From DASRHD01 sp035485575 (GTDB taxonomy: Bacteria; Verrucomicrobiota; Verrucomicrobiia; Opitutales; Opitutaceae): a DNA stretch of 64,000 bases. Under the pieces are notes generated by a model. The model was not told where the DNA came from, ran no database searches, and saw only the letters and a list, made by a program, of their open reading frames with translations. The position numbers and the translations under genes were made by a program. The DNA lies in contig DATHNW010000017.1 in assembly GCA_035485575.1 (NCBI GenBank), forward strand, positions 62,001-126,000, read 5' to 3'. Of this stretch, positions 16,407 to 25,563 are shown piece after piece. Position 1 is the first letter of the stretch. Each line of letters starts with the position of its first letter.

Positions 16407-18269
16407 ATGGTAGTATGCATGCCACGATTTAGCCTGGGGGCGCTGTTGATGCTATGGAGTCGTCGGCGTGGCCCCATTGCGTTGGTCGCATATGGCCGAC
16501 TGCCATTTTACCTGCGTGCACTGCTCAAGGTCACGCAGCTGTCTGAGCCGCGGCTCGTGCGTGGTTTTTCGGTGCTAAGTGGATTTGTCATAGAAAAAAT
16601 CCGCCATGAAGAGAAGGTGCCCGATTATCCGGCAATCAATATGCGCGCGATGGAGGCCGTGGTTCCCGCCACATTGGGCTTGGAAGCGGAGATGCGAGGA
16701 TCGCGGTGGACCATCCTTGCGGGCCGGCTTATCGGGGAGGAAGAGGCCGTGGCCCTGGCTCTGCAGACCATTGCGCACCAATGGATATGGCCCCAGCTTC
16801 TGCAGATTATGGTCAGTGCGGCCGTCCTGCCCGCTGGTCAGAATCTTTACATCGTGGCTTTAATGGGCTGGCCGAAGCATTGGAATGGAGCCTTGCAGGG
16901 AGCAATTCCCGAGACAGAAGTCCGTTTTTTCGAATGGCCACGTTGGTATAGCAGTCTGTACGGATTTTTTCGGGCGATTTATGTGACAGCCTCCGCCTTT
17001 GCCTTGGCGGTGATTCTTGTGCTACGTCAAAACCTGCGTAAAAGAACTTCCGGTCGCCAGGAGGCCCGCTTGTTATGCGAATTCATTGATCCCGCCCATC
17101 TCAATGGCACGCCTCAGGATATTGATTATCTGGTAGATGGAAAAAAACTATGCCCAAATGATTTTTTGCTCTTTGTCACCCGGAAACAGGCCAAAACAAT
17201 AACTGCTTACGGCCGGAAACGGTCGGTGATTACCAATCAAGTTGCTTCCAAAGGCTATAAGCTCGTATGGATTGATGAACTCCCGTTTCTTGCCACGGAT
17301 ATTCGGACACTCATTGGTGTTTGGGTTCGTTCGTTCTCCTGTGTCTTTGCTCCACTCTTCCCAACGGCTGATGTATTCCAGGAGGCGTGGCAGGGGTTCC
17401 TGCGATTTTCTCCCCTTTTTAACCATGCCCAGGCGAAGGCGTGCCTCTATCTCAAAATCCCCAATGGTCAGGCAGATTGGAGGCGGGACACGGCGGTTTT
17501 GACGGGTCTTTGTCGTCAGGCCGGCATTATCTCCGCGGGCTGCCAAACCCGGGTTATATATGGACCGCTGTATGAATTTGCCTTCGATTGTTATGACATC
17601 AATTTCTGCTGGGGATCGGCTTGGTATTATTCCTTGCAGCCGGCACTTAAGCATGTGAAAAAAATGATCGATGTCGGATGCCAGGTGCTTGATCTCCTGA
17701 TCCCAGCCTTGGCTAGGCTACCATCGGAGCGATCGGATTCAGGCCGCCGGGTATTGATTTTCACCGGGGATGTAGCGGGGAGCCATTATACTTTCGATTA
17801 TAATATCTCATTTCTTGACGCCTGTCTCATTCTGGCCAGTTCATATCCGGGCGACACTTTTTCTGTAAAAGTGAAGGATCCCGGCCATGCCGATCGTTTT
17901 ATGTCGGACGACCGGCTTTCCCATCGATTAAGCCAATGCCCGCATTTCAAGTTCATCAAGCGTCCAAGACACGATTATGTCGAGTTATTGGCGTCGGCCG
18001 ATATTGTTCTGGCCATTGGTTTCACCACGCCCGGCACCGAAGCGCTCTTGTTGGGAAAGCCTGCAATTTATTACAGCGAATTGCGCTCCGGAGGCGAGGC
18101 CTACCGAACAAACCCATTATGGGTGGCTCGAACGGCGGAAGAGCTGAAGATCTCATATAAAACTTGCAGGGATTTGGACGTGACCTCGAGAAATGGCTTG
18201 GACGAGCTCGATGCCTATCGGGATGGACGGACCCGGGAGAGAATTTTGACGACGCTTTTGGCATGCTGA
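16407..18269 (+). CDS. GT-B-like surface-carbohydrate biosynthesis protein
   Basis: 620 residues from the ATG at 16407 (ATG 16419 also possible). I recognise no named family in the N-terminal half, which includes one hydrophobic segment near 193-212. The C-terminal third looks like the donor half of a GT-B transferase: VLIFTGDVAG, then FIKRPRHDYVELLASADIVL and TTPGTEALLLGKPAIYY, the pattern of glycosyltransferases related to capsule and CDP-glycerol transferases. A similarly organised protein is at 28022. The end overlaps the next gene by 7 bases (ATGCTGA). A glycosyltransferase role is inferred from fold and context. Confidence 0.6.
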   Translation: MVVCMPRFSLGALLMLWSRRRGPIALVAYGRLPFYLRALLKVTQLSEPRLVRGFSVLSGFVIEKIRHEEKVPDYPAINMRAMEAVVPATLGLEAEMRGSRWTILAGRLIGEEEAVALALQTIAHQWIWPQLLQIMVSAAVLPAGQNLYIVALMGWPKHWNGALQGAIPETEVRFFEWPRWYSSLYGFFRAIYVTASAFALAVILVLRQNLRKRTSGRQEARLLCEFIDPAHLNGTPQDIDYLVDGKKLCPNDFLLFVTRKQAKTITAYGRKRSVITNQVASKGYKLVWIDELPFLATDIRTLIGVWVRSFSCVFAPLFPTADVFQEAWQGFLRFSPLFNHAQAKACLYLKIPNGQADWRRDTAVLTGLCRQAGIISAGCQTRVIYGPLYEFAFDCYDINFCWGSAWYYSLQPALKHVKKMIDVGCQVLDLLIPALARLPSERSDSGRRVLIFTGDVAGSHYTFDYNISFLDACLILASSYPGDTFSVKVKDPGHADRFMSDDRLSHRLSQCPHFKFIKRPRHDYVELLASADIVLAIGFTTPGTEALLLGKPAIYYSELRSGGEAYRTNPLWVARTAEELKISYKTCRDLDVTSRNGLDELDAYRDGRTRERILTTLLAC

Positions 18270-19771
18270 TCTCGATTGCCATTTTGTTGTTCGGATTGGG
18301 ATTCCTGGTTTTTTCTCTAAACGCGCGAAAACCGGAACATGTCGTTTACGGCTACTTGATGGTATGGATTCTTTGTCCCAAGTGGGCTCATTTATCGCAT
18401 CTTGGTATCGACTTGCCTGAACAACTAACCGACAGCTTGTTTTTATCTGATTTTATCAATGCGATCATTGCTTTTGGGTTGCTGCTGGTCTGCCTCTTAA
18501 GAAAACCCCGATCGATCCCGCGATATGCTGGATCAATTAATTGCGTTCTCCTCGGGTTTTTGCTGATGACAGCCGTGAGCCTGGCTAGCGGGCTTTGCTT
18601 CACGTTCTCGCCGCAATCAGATTTAAACATAATGGACTATTATGTCCGGCCTTCGTTATCGATGGTCTACGATGTGATATTTGGCTGGGCCTTTCTTCGG
18701 TATATAGATACGCAGGAAAAGATTGAGCGGATTTTCGCTTGTTTTGTATTTTCCGGAATCGAACTCGTCTTCGAGGTTGTCTTGTTCTATTATCTTCACC
18801 TTTTCCCGTCGCTTGGGCGCCATGTGATAAACCCGGATGGGCGATTCCTTAGCTTAACTTATCTTTCTTTCGATACGGTTGGCTTGGTATCGATTATAAC
18901 CATATGTTCCACGTTTTATTTTGGCATCACGCGGAAATCCATGCTTATGCATGCATTGGGGTTTCTCATGTTCCTGCCGATCGTCGCGACTTTGGAAAGG
19001 GGGCCGCTGTCCGCTGCGGTTTTAAGTCTTTGTGCCATTGGTTTATTTTGCCTGTGCCTGCCGAAGCGCTACCTGAAAATTATTCTTCCCGTCGGCCTGG
19101 CGGGCCTATTGGTTTTGAGCCTGGTGATTTTTCATATCGGACCGAACTTGAACGATTTGCCCAGGAGAATAAACGGCTCGCTGGGCGTGGCGACGGGCCC
19201 CACCAGCACCGTGCAGGATTCCTTCTTTGCCCGGGTTGGGCTTTGGTTCCGTGGGATTGATATCTATTTGGATAATTTCCCATTCGGCGCAGGCAATCAT
19301 TTGGTGGATTACTATATGGGCCAGCCAGTCCCGGCGCATTTTTATGGGCTATTGGACGGATTGGCTTATTCGAATTACCGCGGGGTGGTCATTAATGGGC
19401 GTTTGACGAATACGCACAACGCCTTCCTGGAATTTATTATTGAAAATGGAATATTTGGAATCTTGATGCTTGGTGCGTGCCTTTTGATCATATCGGTTCG
19501 ATTCCATCATTTTGTCATGGGAAATCAGGGAGTTAACAAGCTAAAGAACCATGGCTATATCATGCAGGCATGCATTTATGCCTGCATGATCGGCTTGGTC
19601 TGGCGCTATTCTTTCGAGGCCGGTGATCGCCTATATTTTTTGCTATTTTCCGCATTAACGATGATATCTTTATTGCCGAATCTGGATTCCGATGGGAATT
19701 TAAGGCAACCCAAATCGCCGGCCGGTACGGCGCGCCGATTGCCCGATGACCGGAGCGGGGCGGCGCCATAA
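18263..19771 (+). CDS. O-antigen polymerase/ligase-like membrane protein (Wzy/WaaL type)
   Basis: 502 residues from the ATG at 18263, which overlaps the upstream stop. About ten to twelve membrane helices surround a large periplasmic loop that carries RVGLWFRGID, FPFGAGNHLVDYY and TNTHNAFLEFIIENG. The Trp-Arg-rich loop and the late HN pair are typical of O-antigen ligase/polymerase (PF04932-like) proteins. It probably polymerises the repeat units delivered by the flippase at 14862, although ligase activity cannot be excluded. A perfect 13-bp palindrome lies inside the coding sequence at 19559-19590. Confidence 0.76.
   Translation: MLISIAILLFGLGFLVFSLNARKPEHVVYGYLMVWILCPKWAHLSHLGIDLPEQLTDSLFLSDFINAIIAFGLLLVCLLRKPRSIPRYAGSINCVLLGFLLMTAVSLASGLCFTFSPQSDLNIMDYYVRPSLSMVYDVIFGWAFLRYIDTQEKIERIFACFVFSGIELVFEVVLFYYLHLFPSLGRHVINPDGRFLSLTYLSFDTVGLVSIITICSTFYFGITRKSMLMHALGFLMFLPIVATLERGPLSAAVLSLCAIGLFCLCLPKRYLKIILPVGLAGLLVLSLVIFHIGPNLNDLPRRINGSLGVATGPTSTVQDSFFARVGLWFRGIDIYLDNFPFGAGNHLVDYYMGQPVPAHFYGLLDGLAYSNYRGVVINGRLTNTHNAFLEFIIENGIFGILMLGACLLIISVRFHHFVMGNQGVNKLKNHGYIMQACIYACMIGLVWRYSFEAGDRLYFLLFSALTMISLLPNLDSDGNLRQPKSPAGTARRLPDDRSGAAP
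19559..19590. repeat. Perfect 13-bp inverted repeat inside the polymerase-like gene
   Basis: ATCATGCAGGCAT at 19559-19571 is mirrored by ATGCCTGCATGAT at 19578-19590 around GCATTT. It encodes the mirror-like peptide MQACIYACM in a membrane helix. It can form a strong hairpin in the mRNA or a cruciform, or act as a protein-binding site; chance is also possible because it is under coding constraint. Confidence 0.55.
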
Positions 19772-19808
19772 GCTTGGGATGTTAATTAGTGGATATGCGC
19801 TTTGAAAA

Positions 19809-20957
19809 ATGTTCGATGACCCCATAATCCGGACTCGTTCGATATCGGTGGATATTCTTCGGGCGATATTGGCTATTTGGGTATTGTTTGCTCATCTGAT
19901 ACCGCAGGCAAATGCTTTAATTGGAGGATATCTGCGGTTGGATAGGGCGCGCGTATTCCTCGTGGAAATCTTCAATTCTAATGGAGAGACACATCCCGCA
20001 GTTTTAGGATTCATAGTTCTTAGTGGGTATTGTATCCACCGGAACGGATTGCGTTTCAGCAATCCCGATGTAAAGAGCTATGCTATTCGCCGGCTATTTC
20101 GTATCTATCCGACATATATCGTGGCTTCTCTAATCGGATGGATGATATATCGTATAAGCTTGGCGGAACATAGGGCGCAAGTGGTGCGTCTGATGGCTAT
20201 CGATGAGCCCAGCCTGAAGTGCCTTCTTCTAAAACTGACGTGTCTTTCAGCGTGGTTTCAGCGGGCATGGTTCATCACCCGCCAGGGCAATGATCCGTTA
20301 ATGACAGTGGCGGTCGAGATATGGCTCTATATTATCTATGCGGTTGTATTTATCTTGTCTCTGCATACTGGGCGCAGCAGGACCGCACTGGCCGCATTGG
20401 GCGCGATCTGGGTTGTTGCTTCTTTGTATGTCTATAAATTCCTCGGAATGCCTTTTATGGGTCAGTGGTGGGAGGAGGGGAGTGTGCTTGGATTTTTGCC
20501 GTACTGGTGGATCGGTGCGTTGTGCATAAATGAAGGGCTGGCGTCGTTTATTTCGCGGTGGTTTATTCCTCTGATTTTGTTGTGGATTGTTTTAACCTGC
20601 CTTCTTGCGTTCGGCTATAGCTCGTGGTTCTTTATTATTCAGGCAAGGAAAATTATATTTGCTTTGGTTTTGGGATTATTCATCAGGCATATCGATAGGC
20701 CAGGGGCAACTCCCCTCGTCGGTTTAGGGTTCTTGGGAACGGCTGGTTACAGCATTTATGCGCTGCATTTCCCGCTAATCGGTGCTTTTCTGCTGAGTGG
20801 ATTGTCTTTGTGGCCTACGGCGGTGCTTATTATTGGAATTGGAATTGTTTTCTTTATTTGCGTGGAGCGCCCCCTGACACGATTTGGGCGTCGTATTGCT
20901 GAAGGTGCCAAATCAGTCTCACGCCTCCCCGCGGAGGGGGCTTCCTTGTCATCGTAA
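19809..20957 (+). CDS. Acyltransferase-3 family membrane protein (OafA-like)
   Basis: 382 residues with about ten helices. Diagnostic segments are DILRAILAIWVLFAHLIP with the conserved His, AVLGFIVLSGY, YAIRRLFRIYPTYI with the Arg, and YSIYALHFPLIG near the C-terminus. OafA-type proteins O-acetylate or otherwise acylate polysaccharides using acyl-CoA-derived donors. It ends the flippase-polymerase segment and is 60 bases from the next cassette. The region is visibly more AT-rich than the flanking core genes. Confidence 0.9.
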   Translation: MFDDPIIRTRSISVDILRAILAIWVLFAHLIPQANALIGGYLRLDRARVFLVEIFNSNGETHPAVLGFIVLSGYCIHRNGLRFSNPDVKSYAIRRLFRIYPTYIVASLIGWMIYRISLAEHRAQVVRLMAIDEPSLKCLLLKLTCLSAWFQRAWFITRQGNDPLMTVAVEIWLYIIYAVVFILSLHTGRSRTALAALGAIWVVASLYVYKFLGMPFMGQWWEEGSVLGFLPYWWIGALCINEGLASFISRWFIPLILLWIVLTCLLAFGYSSWFFIIQARKIIFALVLGLFIRHIDRPGATPLVGLGFLGTAGYSIYALHFPLIGAFLLSGLSLWPTAVLIIGIGIVFFICVERPLTRFGRRIAEGAKSVSRLPAEGASLSS

Positions 20958-21017
20958 TGGACGGATGAGCGGGGAATTCCTTTCCGTTAATATCTACAAG
21001 ATGGTTCTATTTAAACT

Positions 21018-22118
21018 ATGAAAAATAATATCCGTTTTGCGATTATCGGTTGCGGCCGTGTGGCTGGCAACCACCTCCGCGCCATCACCGAACTTCCGGG
21101 CGCAAAACTCGTCGCCGTATGCGATCTGCTGGCGGAACCAGCCAAGAACTATAGCCAGCAGTTCGGGGTCCCCTGGTACCAGGACTATCATGAAATGTTG
21201 CGCAAGGAGCAGGTCGATGTCGTGAGCGTGATCACCCCGAGCGGGATGCATCCCACTCATGCGCTCGATGTCATCAAGACCCATGGCAAGCATCTTGTTA
21301 TCGAGAAGCCGGTCGCCTTGAAACTGGCCGATCTCGAAGAAATGAAGCAGGCGGCCCGGGCTGCCGGAGTGAAGCTGTTTCCCGTATATCAAAATCGCTA
21401 TAACAAGGCCGTCCACGCGGTTAAAGACGCGCTCGATCACGGTGCACTGGGCAAGGTGGCGATGACCAGTATGCGTCTTTTGTGGTGCCGTCCGCAGCGC
21501 TATTATAACCTCAGTCCGTGGCGTGGCACCTGGGCGATGGATGGAGGCAGTTATACGAACCAGGGCATCCATTACATTGATTTGCTGCTTTATCTCAACG
21601 GTGATATCGAGAGTGTTTACAGTAAAACCGCCACGCAGCTGGTTCAGGTTGAAGTCGAGGACACTGGGGTCGCCGTGTTGCATTTTGCCAACGGCGCGCT
21701 GGGTACGATCGAGGCCACGACTACGCACCGTCCCGACGACAAGGAAGCTTCCATCACCATTCTCGGGGAAAAAGGCAACTGCACGCTCGCCGGCCTGGCG
21801 GCGAACAAGCTTGTGTCCTGGACTCCTGATCCGGCGTTGTGTGCGCAAGTCTCAGAGGAAATTCCCAATGCCTATGGCTTTGGGCACAAGCCGTTCATCG
21901 CCGACGTCATCGCCGATCTGCAGGGAGTGAAACCCCATCCGGTCTCCATCGAAGAAGGCACGCGCGCCATTCGATTGCTCAATGCGCTCTACCGCTCGGC
22001 CGAAGATGGCGTGCCGGTGCGTCTTGCGGATAACCTCTCGTCACGGCAACTCGGCCGCTTTGATGCGAAGTTGCACGACATGTACCTTGCCCCTTCCCGC
22101 CGGCCGGTTGGGACCTGA
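21018..22118 (+). CDS. Gfo/Idh/MocA-family sugar oxidoreductase
   Basis: 366 residues with an N-terminal Rossmann motif AIIGCGRVAGNHLRA and the family-defining EKPVALKLADL stretch. The C-terminal domain has HYIDLLLYLNG with its conserved Asp/His, typical of Gfo/Idh/MocA enzymes that oxidise sugars, sugar nucleotides or inositols with NAD(P). It opens the second keto-acid-type cassette and is followed 23 bases later by a PLP aminotransferase; an oxidise-then-aminate pair (WlbA/WlbC, DesV-like logic) is plausible. The exact substrate is unknown. Confidence 0.88.
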   Translation: MKNNIRFAIIGCGRVAGNHLRAITELPGAKLVAVCDLLAEPAKNYSQQFGVPWYQDYHEMLRKEQVDVVSVITPSGMHPTHALDVIKTHGKHLVIEKPVALKLADLEEMKQAARAAGVKLFPVYQNRYNKAVHAVKDALDHGALGKVAMTSMRLLWCRPQRYYNLSPWRGTWAMDGGSYTNQGIHYIDLLLYLNGDIESVYSKTATQLVQVEVEDTGVAVLHFANGALGTIEATTTHRPDDKEASITILGEKGNCTLAGLAANKLVSWTPDPALCAQVSEEIPNAYGFGHKPFIADVIADLQGVKPHPVSIEEGTRAIRLLNALYRSAEDGVPVRLADNLSSRQLGRFDAKLHDMYLAPSRRPVGT

Positions 22119-22141
22119 CCTATTATCCAAACGCTGCCATC

Positions 22142-23230
22142 ATGTCCCTTCCCATCAAACCTATCCCGCAATTACAAGAACTCTACCGTGAACCGGAGCG
22201 AATGAACGAGCGTGTTGCGATGATCCGGCTCGATCGCAATGAGCGGCTTTCCCCGTTTCCGGTCTCGGTGTTCGTCGACATGATGCGTAACATCACCCCG
22301 GCAACGATCAGCACGTATCCGGATCCCACTCCGCTTTACGGCTGTCTGGCGCGGCTTACTGGACTGTCGGAGGACAATTTCTTTTTTACCAACGGCTCGG
22401 ACGCGGCGATCCGCATGATCCTGCAGGCGTTCATCAGCCCGGGGGACACCCTGGTTTTAACCAGTCCCACTTATGCGATGCTACCGGTATACGCCCGCAT
22501 TTTCAGAGCAAATGTGGTCGAGGTCCCCTACGATGAAAATGTTCAGCTCGACCTGACTAGGTTGGAGCAGCTGATCGACGCCCGCCCGCGCATGGTGGCG
22601 ATTCCGAATCCCGACCAACCCACGGGCACCGTGATTGCTCCGGATGTCTTGCGCGGCCTGGTGGCGCGCGCCGAGAAGATGGGAGTGCTTTTTGTGATCG
22701 ATGAGGCCTATTTTCCATTTTATCCGCAGAGTGCGATCACTTGGGTGAAAGATTACAGCAACCTGCTCGTGACGCGCTCCTACTCAAAAGCGTGGGGACT
22801 GTCGGGCCTTCGTCTTGGCGTCATGGCGGGCTCGCCCGAGCTGGTGAACTATGCATCGCGAGTGCGCGGGCTGCATGAAGTTAATACTTTTGCCGCTCAC
22901 CTTGGCTGCTACCTGATGGATCATCCGGAAGTCGTGGACGCATATGTGGCCGAGGTTGACCTCGGCCGCGAGGCATTGCGCCAGGGCGCGAAGGCAATGG
23001 GCCTTGGGTTTCCCATCTGTCACACGAATTTCCAATTAATGCGCTGTCCCGGGATAGATACCGCCAAAGTCGTTGAATCGATGAAGCGTCGGGGCTACCT
23101 CATCAAAGGTGGATTTCGGGCTCCGGCCATTCGGGATTGCATCCGCGCCACTGTGGGGCCGGCGGATCTGATGCACAGGTTTCTTGGCGACCTCAAACTA
23201 TCGTTTGAAGAACAATCCAAAAAATCATGA
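22142..23230 (+). CDS. HisC-like class I/II PLP aminotransferase
   Basis: 362 residues. RLDRNERLSPFP, NGSDAAIRMI, NPDQPTGTVI, VIDEAYFPF and RSYSKAWGLSGLRLG form the expected fold-type I PLP site, with the lysine in SYSKA. The sequence is closest in style to histidinol-phosphate aminotransferases, but no other his gene is nearby, and the next gene overlaps it with ATGA. It likely aminates a keto intermediate made by the preceding oxidoreductase, or supplies an amino-acid-like substituent. A phosphonate-type role is possible because the neighbour is a cytidylyltransferase. Confidence 0.86.
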   Translation: MSLPIKPIPQLQELYREPERMNERVAMIRLDRNERLSPFPVSVFVDMMRNITPATISTYPDPTPLYGCLARLTGLSEDNFFFTNGSDAAIRMILQAFISPGDTLVLTSPTYAMLPVYARIFRANVVEVPYDENVQLDLTRLEQLIDARPRMVAIPNPDQPTGTVIAPDVLRGLVARAEKMGVLFVIDEAYFPFYPQSAITWVKDYSNLLVTRSYSKAWGLSGLRLGVMAGSPELVNYASRVRGLHEVNTFAAHLGCYLMDHPEVVDAYVAEVDLGREALRQGAKAMGLGFPICHTNFQLMRCPGIDTAKVVESMKRRGYLIKGGFRAPAIRDCIRATVGPADLMHRFLGDLKLSFEEQSKKS

Positions 23231-24657
23231 TCTGTGCATTATTGCTGGGCCGTGAAGGCTCCTCGGGATTTCCTGGAAAGAATATTTATCCGGTATTGGG
23301 CCGGCCGCTGGCCGCTTATCCGATGATGGTCGCTCTCTCCTGTCCAAGCGTGGAGCAGCTTTATGTTTCGACCGATTCGCCGGCCCTGAAAGAAATCGGG
23401 CTGGCTTTGGGTGCGCTCATCATTGAGCGTCCTGATCACCTTGCCTCCAAACAGGCGTTGGGCGAGCACGCCTATGTGCACGGTTACCATGTGATTCGCG
23501 ACCGCCTGGCCGCCGAAGGAAAGACGCTCGAACTGCTGGTCCTGCTTTTTGCCAATGCGGCCACGGTTACGCCACAGATTATTGAAGAGGGTATTGCGGC
23601 TTTGCGGGCCAACCCGGCCGCGGATTCGGCGGTGACCGTGTCGTCGTATAATATGTGGAGCCCGCTGCGGGCGCGAAAGATCAATGCCGATGGACTGCTC
23701 GATCCTTTCGTTCCTTTCGAGACGTTTGGCGATCCCAAGACGATGAACTGCGATCGTGATTCCCAAGGTGATGTCTGGTTCGCGGACATGGGGCTTTCGA
23801 TCGTGCGGCCACGAAATCTCGATCATTTGGAAAGCGGCCTTCTTCCCCAAAAATGGATGGGGCGGAAAATACTTCCTCTAAAACAATGGGGCGGACTGGA
23901 TGTGGACGAACCCTGGCAAATTCCCGCCGTTGAGGCATGGCTCCAAGCCCACGAAGTGGACAAGCTCTTCAAAGTTCAGCGCATCAAATGGGCGCAATAC
24001 TATGACTCGGAGCGGACCGTAATTTCAGCCTTGGCCCTAAACTCCGAATCGACGGTTTTGGACATCGGCGATGATCCCGGCGGATTGGGCATCGCGTTGC
24101 GAGAACGCTTCGGGGTGAAATCTTACACGGCAATGGTGGCTGACGAAATAAGTGCCAATGAGGTTAAGGCCATTAATCCGGATGCAGCGCTTATTATTTC
24201 AAAATCTGTCGATCTTCCATCGAAGATGGACAAGGCGTATGATTTAGTGGCGGCGTTGCAGGTTGAGGACACACCCGATTTCCTCGAAAAGACCATTCCT
24301 GCGGCGTTTCAGCGGGTGAAGGTGGGAGGCTCCCTTATCTTTGGGATGCGCTTGACCGAGAAACCAACGGTCAAAGACAAGGCGATTTCTTATCAGCCTG
24401 TGCTCTGCGGAAAAGGAGAAGTCGAGCAGCGTGCCTACGTGGTGCGGAATACCCACGAAGTGCTGGATGCCCTGCAGAAATTAGGTGCGGCTCGTGTCTA
24501 CGGCTACGGGTACTCGGGAAATCCGTCCTCGACGGCCAAGACCCCTTTTAAAATGGTTTGTTTTACGGTCTTTGCGATAACTAGATCGACCGGTGAGCGA
24601 GCAGGAGAAACCCAATTTGAGCTGCAGCTTCCCAAGCAACTGCTTAAGAGGCTGTGA
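23227..24657 (+). CDS. Cytidylyltransferase-methyltransferase fusion
   Basis: 476 residues in two parts. Residues 1-235 form a NeuA/KdsB-like nucleotidyltransferase with LLGREGSSGFPGKN in place of the usual ARxGSKxxPxKN, then YVSTDSP, ASKQALGEHAY and FADMGLSIV. Residues about 265-460 resemble a Rossmann methyltransferase: VLDIGDDPGGLGIAL, then VAALQVEDTPDFL, VGGSLIFGM and a C-terminal strand pair. Fusions of this kind are not common. It overlaps the aminotransferase by 4 bases. It may activate and methylate a product of the preceding genes. The second domain lacks a clear catalytic motif, so its activity is a prediction from fold. Confidence 0.74.
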   Translation: MICALLLGREGSSGFPGKNIYPVLGRPLAAYPMMVALSCPSVEQLYVSTDSPALKEIGLALGALIIERPDHLASKQALGEHAYVHGYHVIRDRLAAEGKTLELLVLLFANAATVTPQIIEEGIAALRANPAADSAVTVSSYNMWSPLRARKINADGLLDPFVPFETFGDPKTMNCDRDSQGDVWFADMGLSIVRPRNLDHLESGLLPQKWMGRKILPLKQWGGLDVDEPWQIPAVEAWLQAHEVDKLFKVQRIKWAQYYDSERTVISALALNSESTVLDIGDDPGGLGIALRERFGVKSYTAMVADEISANEVKAINPDAALIISKSVDLPSKMDKAYDLVAALQVEDTPDFLEKTIPAAFQRVKVGGSLIFGMRLTEKPTVKDKAISYQPVLCGKGEVEQRAYVVRNTHEVLDALQKLGAARVYGYGYSGNPSSTAKTPFKMVCFTVFAITRSTGERAGETQFELQLPKQLLKRL

Positions 24658-24777
24658 ACAACCATCGGCGGCTATGGGTGTTAAACTAAAATATTTGTTC
24701 TGTATTCGTTGTAACGAAGGGCGTTGAGGCTTTTTAACCGTGATGAATCTCCTGCGAAATCGATCCGCAAACGTTAT

Positions 24778-25482
24778 ATGAGCCGTCTTTCGCTGGCCGA
24801 ATGGGTGCGCCAAAACAGAGGGCCTTCACTTTATCTAGTGCGAAGGGTGCTAGAGAAAGGGCTGGGGGAATTGCATAAGATAGTAGTTACAAAACTGTCT
24901 ACTTGGACGTTTCAGCTAAGATGCAGCTTATTCGGGTTTCGCTGCGGGCATGCCATCGAGGTGTACGGGTGGGTGTTGCTAAGGGGGCCAGCTGAGATCA
25001 TCAAGATTGGCGATTCCGTACAATTAATTTCGTCTTCTTGGCGATGCAGTGCTTTATCGCTGGCACATCCCTTGCGGTTGCTGCGCACATTTACCCGTGA
25101 TGCTCGCATTATCCTAGAGAAGGGTTGTGGCCTTAATGGCACTTCTATCACTGCACGCTCGAAGGTGATTAGGGTTGGGCGTAATGCGATGTTTGGTCCG
25201 GATTGCATGGTCGTAGATTCCGATTTCCACAATCTATGGCCTCCGGAGACACGAAGGCGGAGCCCAGGTTTTGAACGTGATGCAGATGTGTCCATTGGAG
25301 AAAATGTCTGGGTTGGCGCGCGTTCGATTATTCTTAAGGGGGTTACAATAGGGGACAATGCAGTGATTGGGGCCGGGAGCTTGGTGACGCGTTCGGTGCC
25401 GCCTAATACTTTAGCAGTTGGGAATCCGGCACGTGTCGTCAAGACCTATGGCGATACTGCGGGTAGGGTGGATCAGATGTGA
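24778..25482 (+). CDS. Hexapeptide-repeat acyltransferase (LbH, WbbJ-like)
   Basis: 234 residues from the ATG at 24778; a TTG at 24724 in the same frame would add 18 residues. The C-terminal half is a left-handed beta-helix with repeated V/I-G-x-x-x-x units (IRVGRNAMFGPDC, VSIGENVWVGARSIIL, VTIGDNAVIGAGSLV) and ends in NTLAVGNPARVVK, as in maltose/galactoside O-acetyltransferases. The DSDFHNLWP loop carries the likely catalytic His. It probably O- or N-acetylates a sugar. The N-terminal 80 residues are more divergent and basic. The 120 bases before the ATG show no clear terminator. Confidence 0.85.
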   Translation: MSRLSLAEWVRQNRGPSLYLVRRVLEKGLGELHKIVVTKLSTWTFQLRCSLFGFRCGHAIEVYGWVLLRGPAEIIKIGDSVQLISSSWRCSALSLAHPLRLLRTFTRDARIILEKGCGLNGTSITARSKVIRVGRNAMFGPDCMVVDSDFHNLWPPETRRRSPGFERDADVSIGENVWVGARSIILKGVTIGDNAVIGAGSLVTRSVPPNTLAVGNPARVVKTYGDTAGRVDQM

Positions 25483-25563
25483 TCGCAGGAATTGCATCTG
25501 ATTTTTTATTTTCCCCCGACAAAAAACGATATTGCTTCAATAGCTTTGGTATCTATCCCGCTC

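Noticed and set aside
20994..21848. 284-residue minus-strand open frame
   Set aside because: Antisense to the Gfo/Idh/MocA oxidoreductase, which has all its diagnostic motifs.
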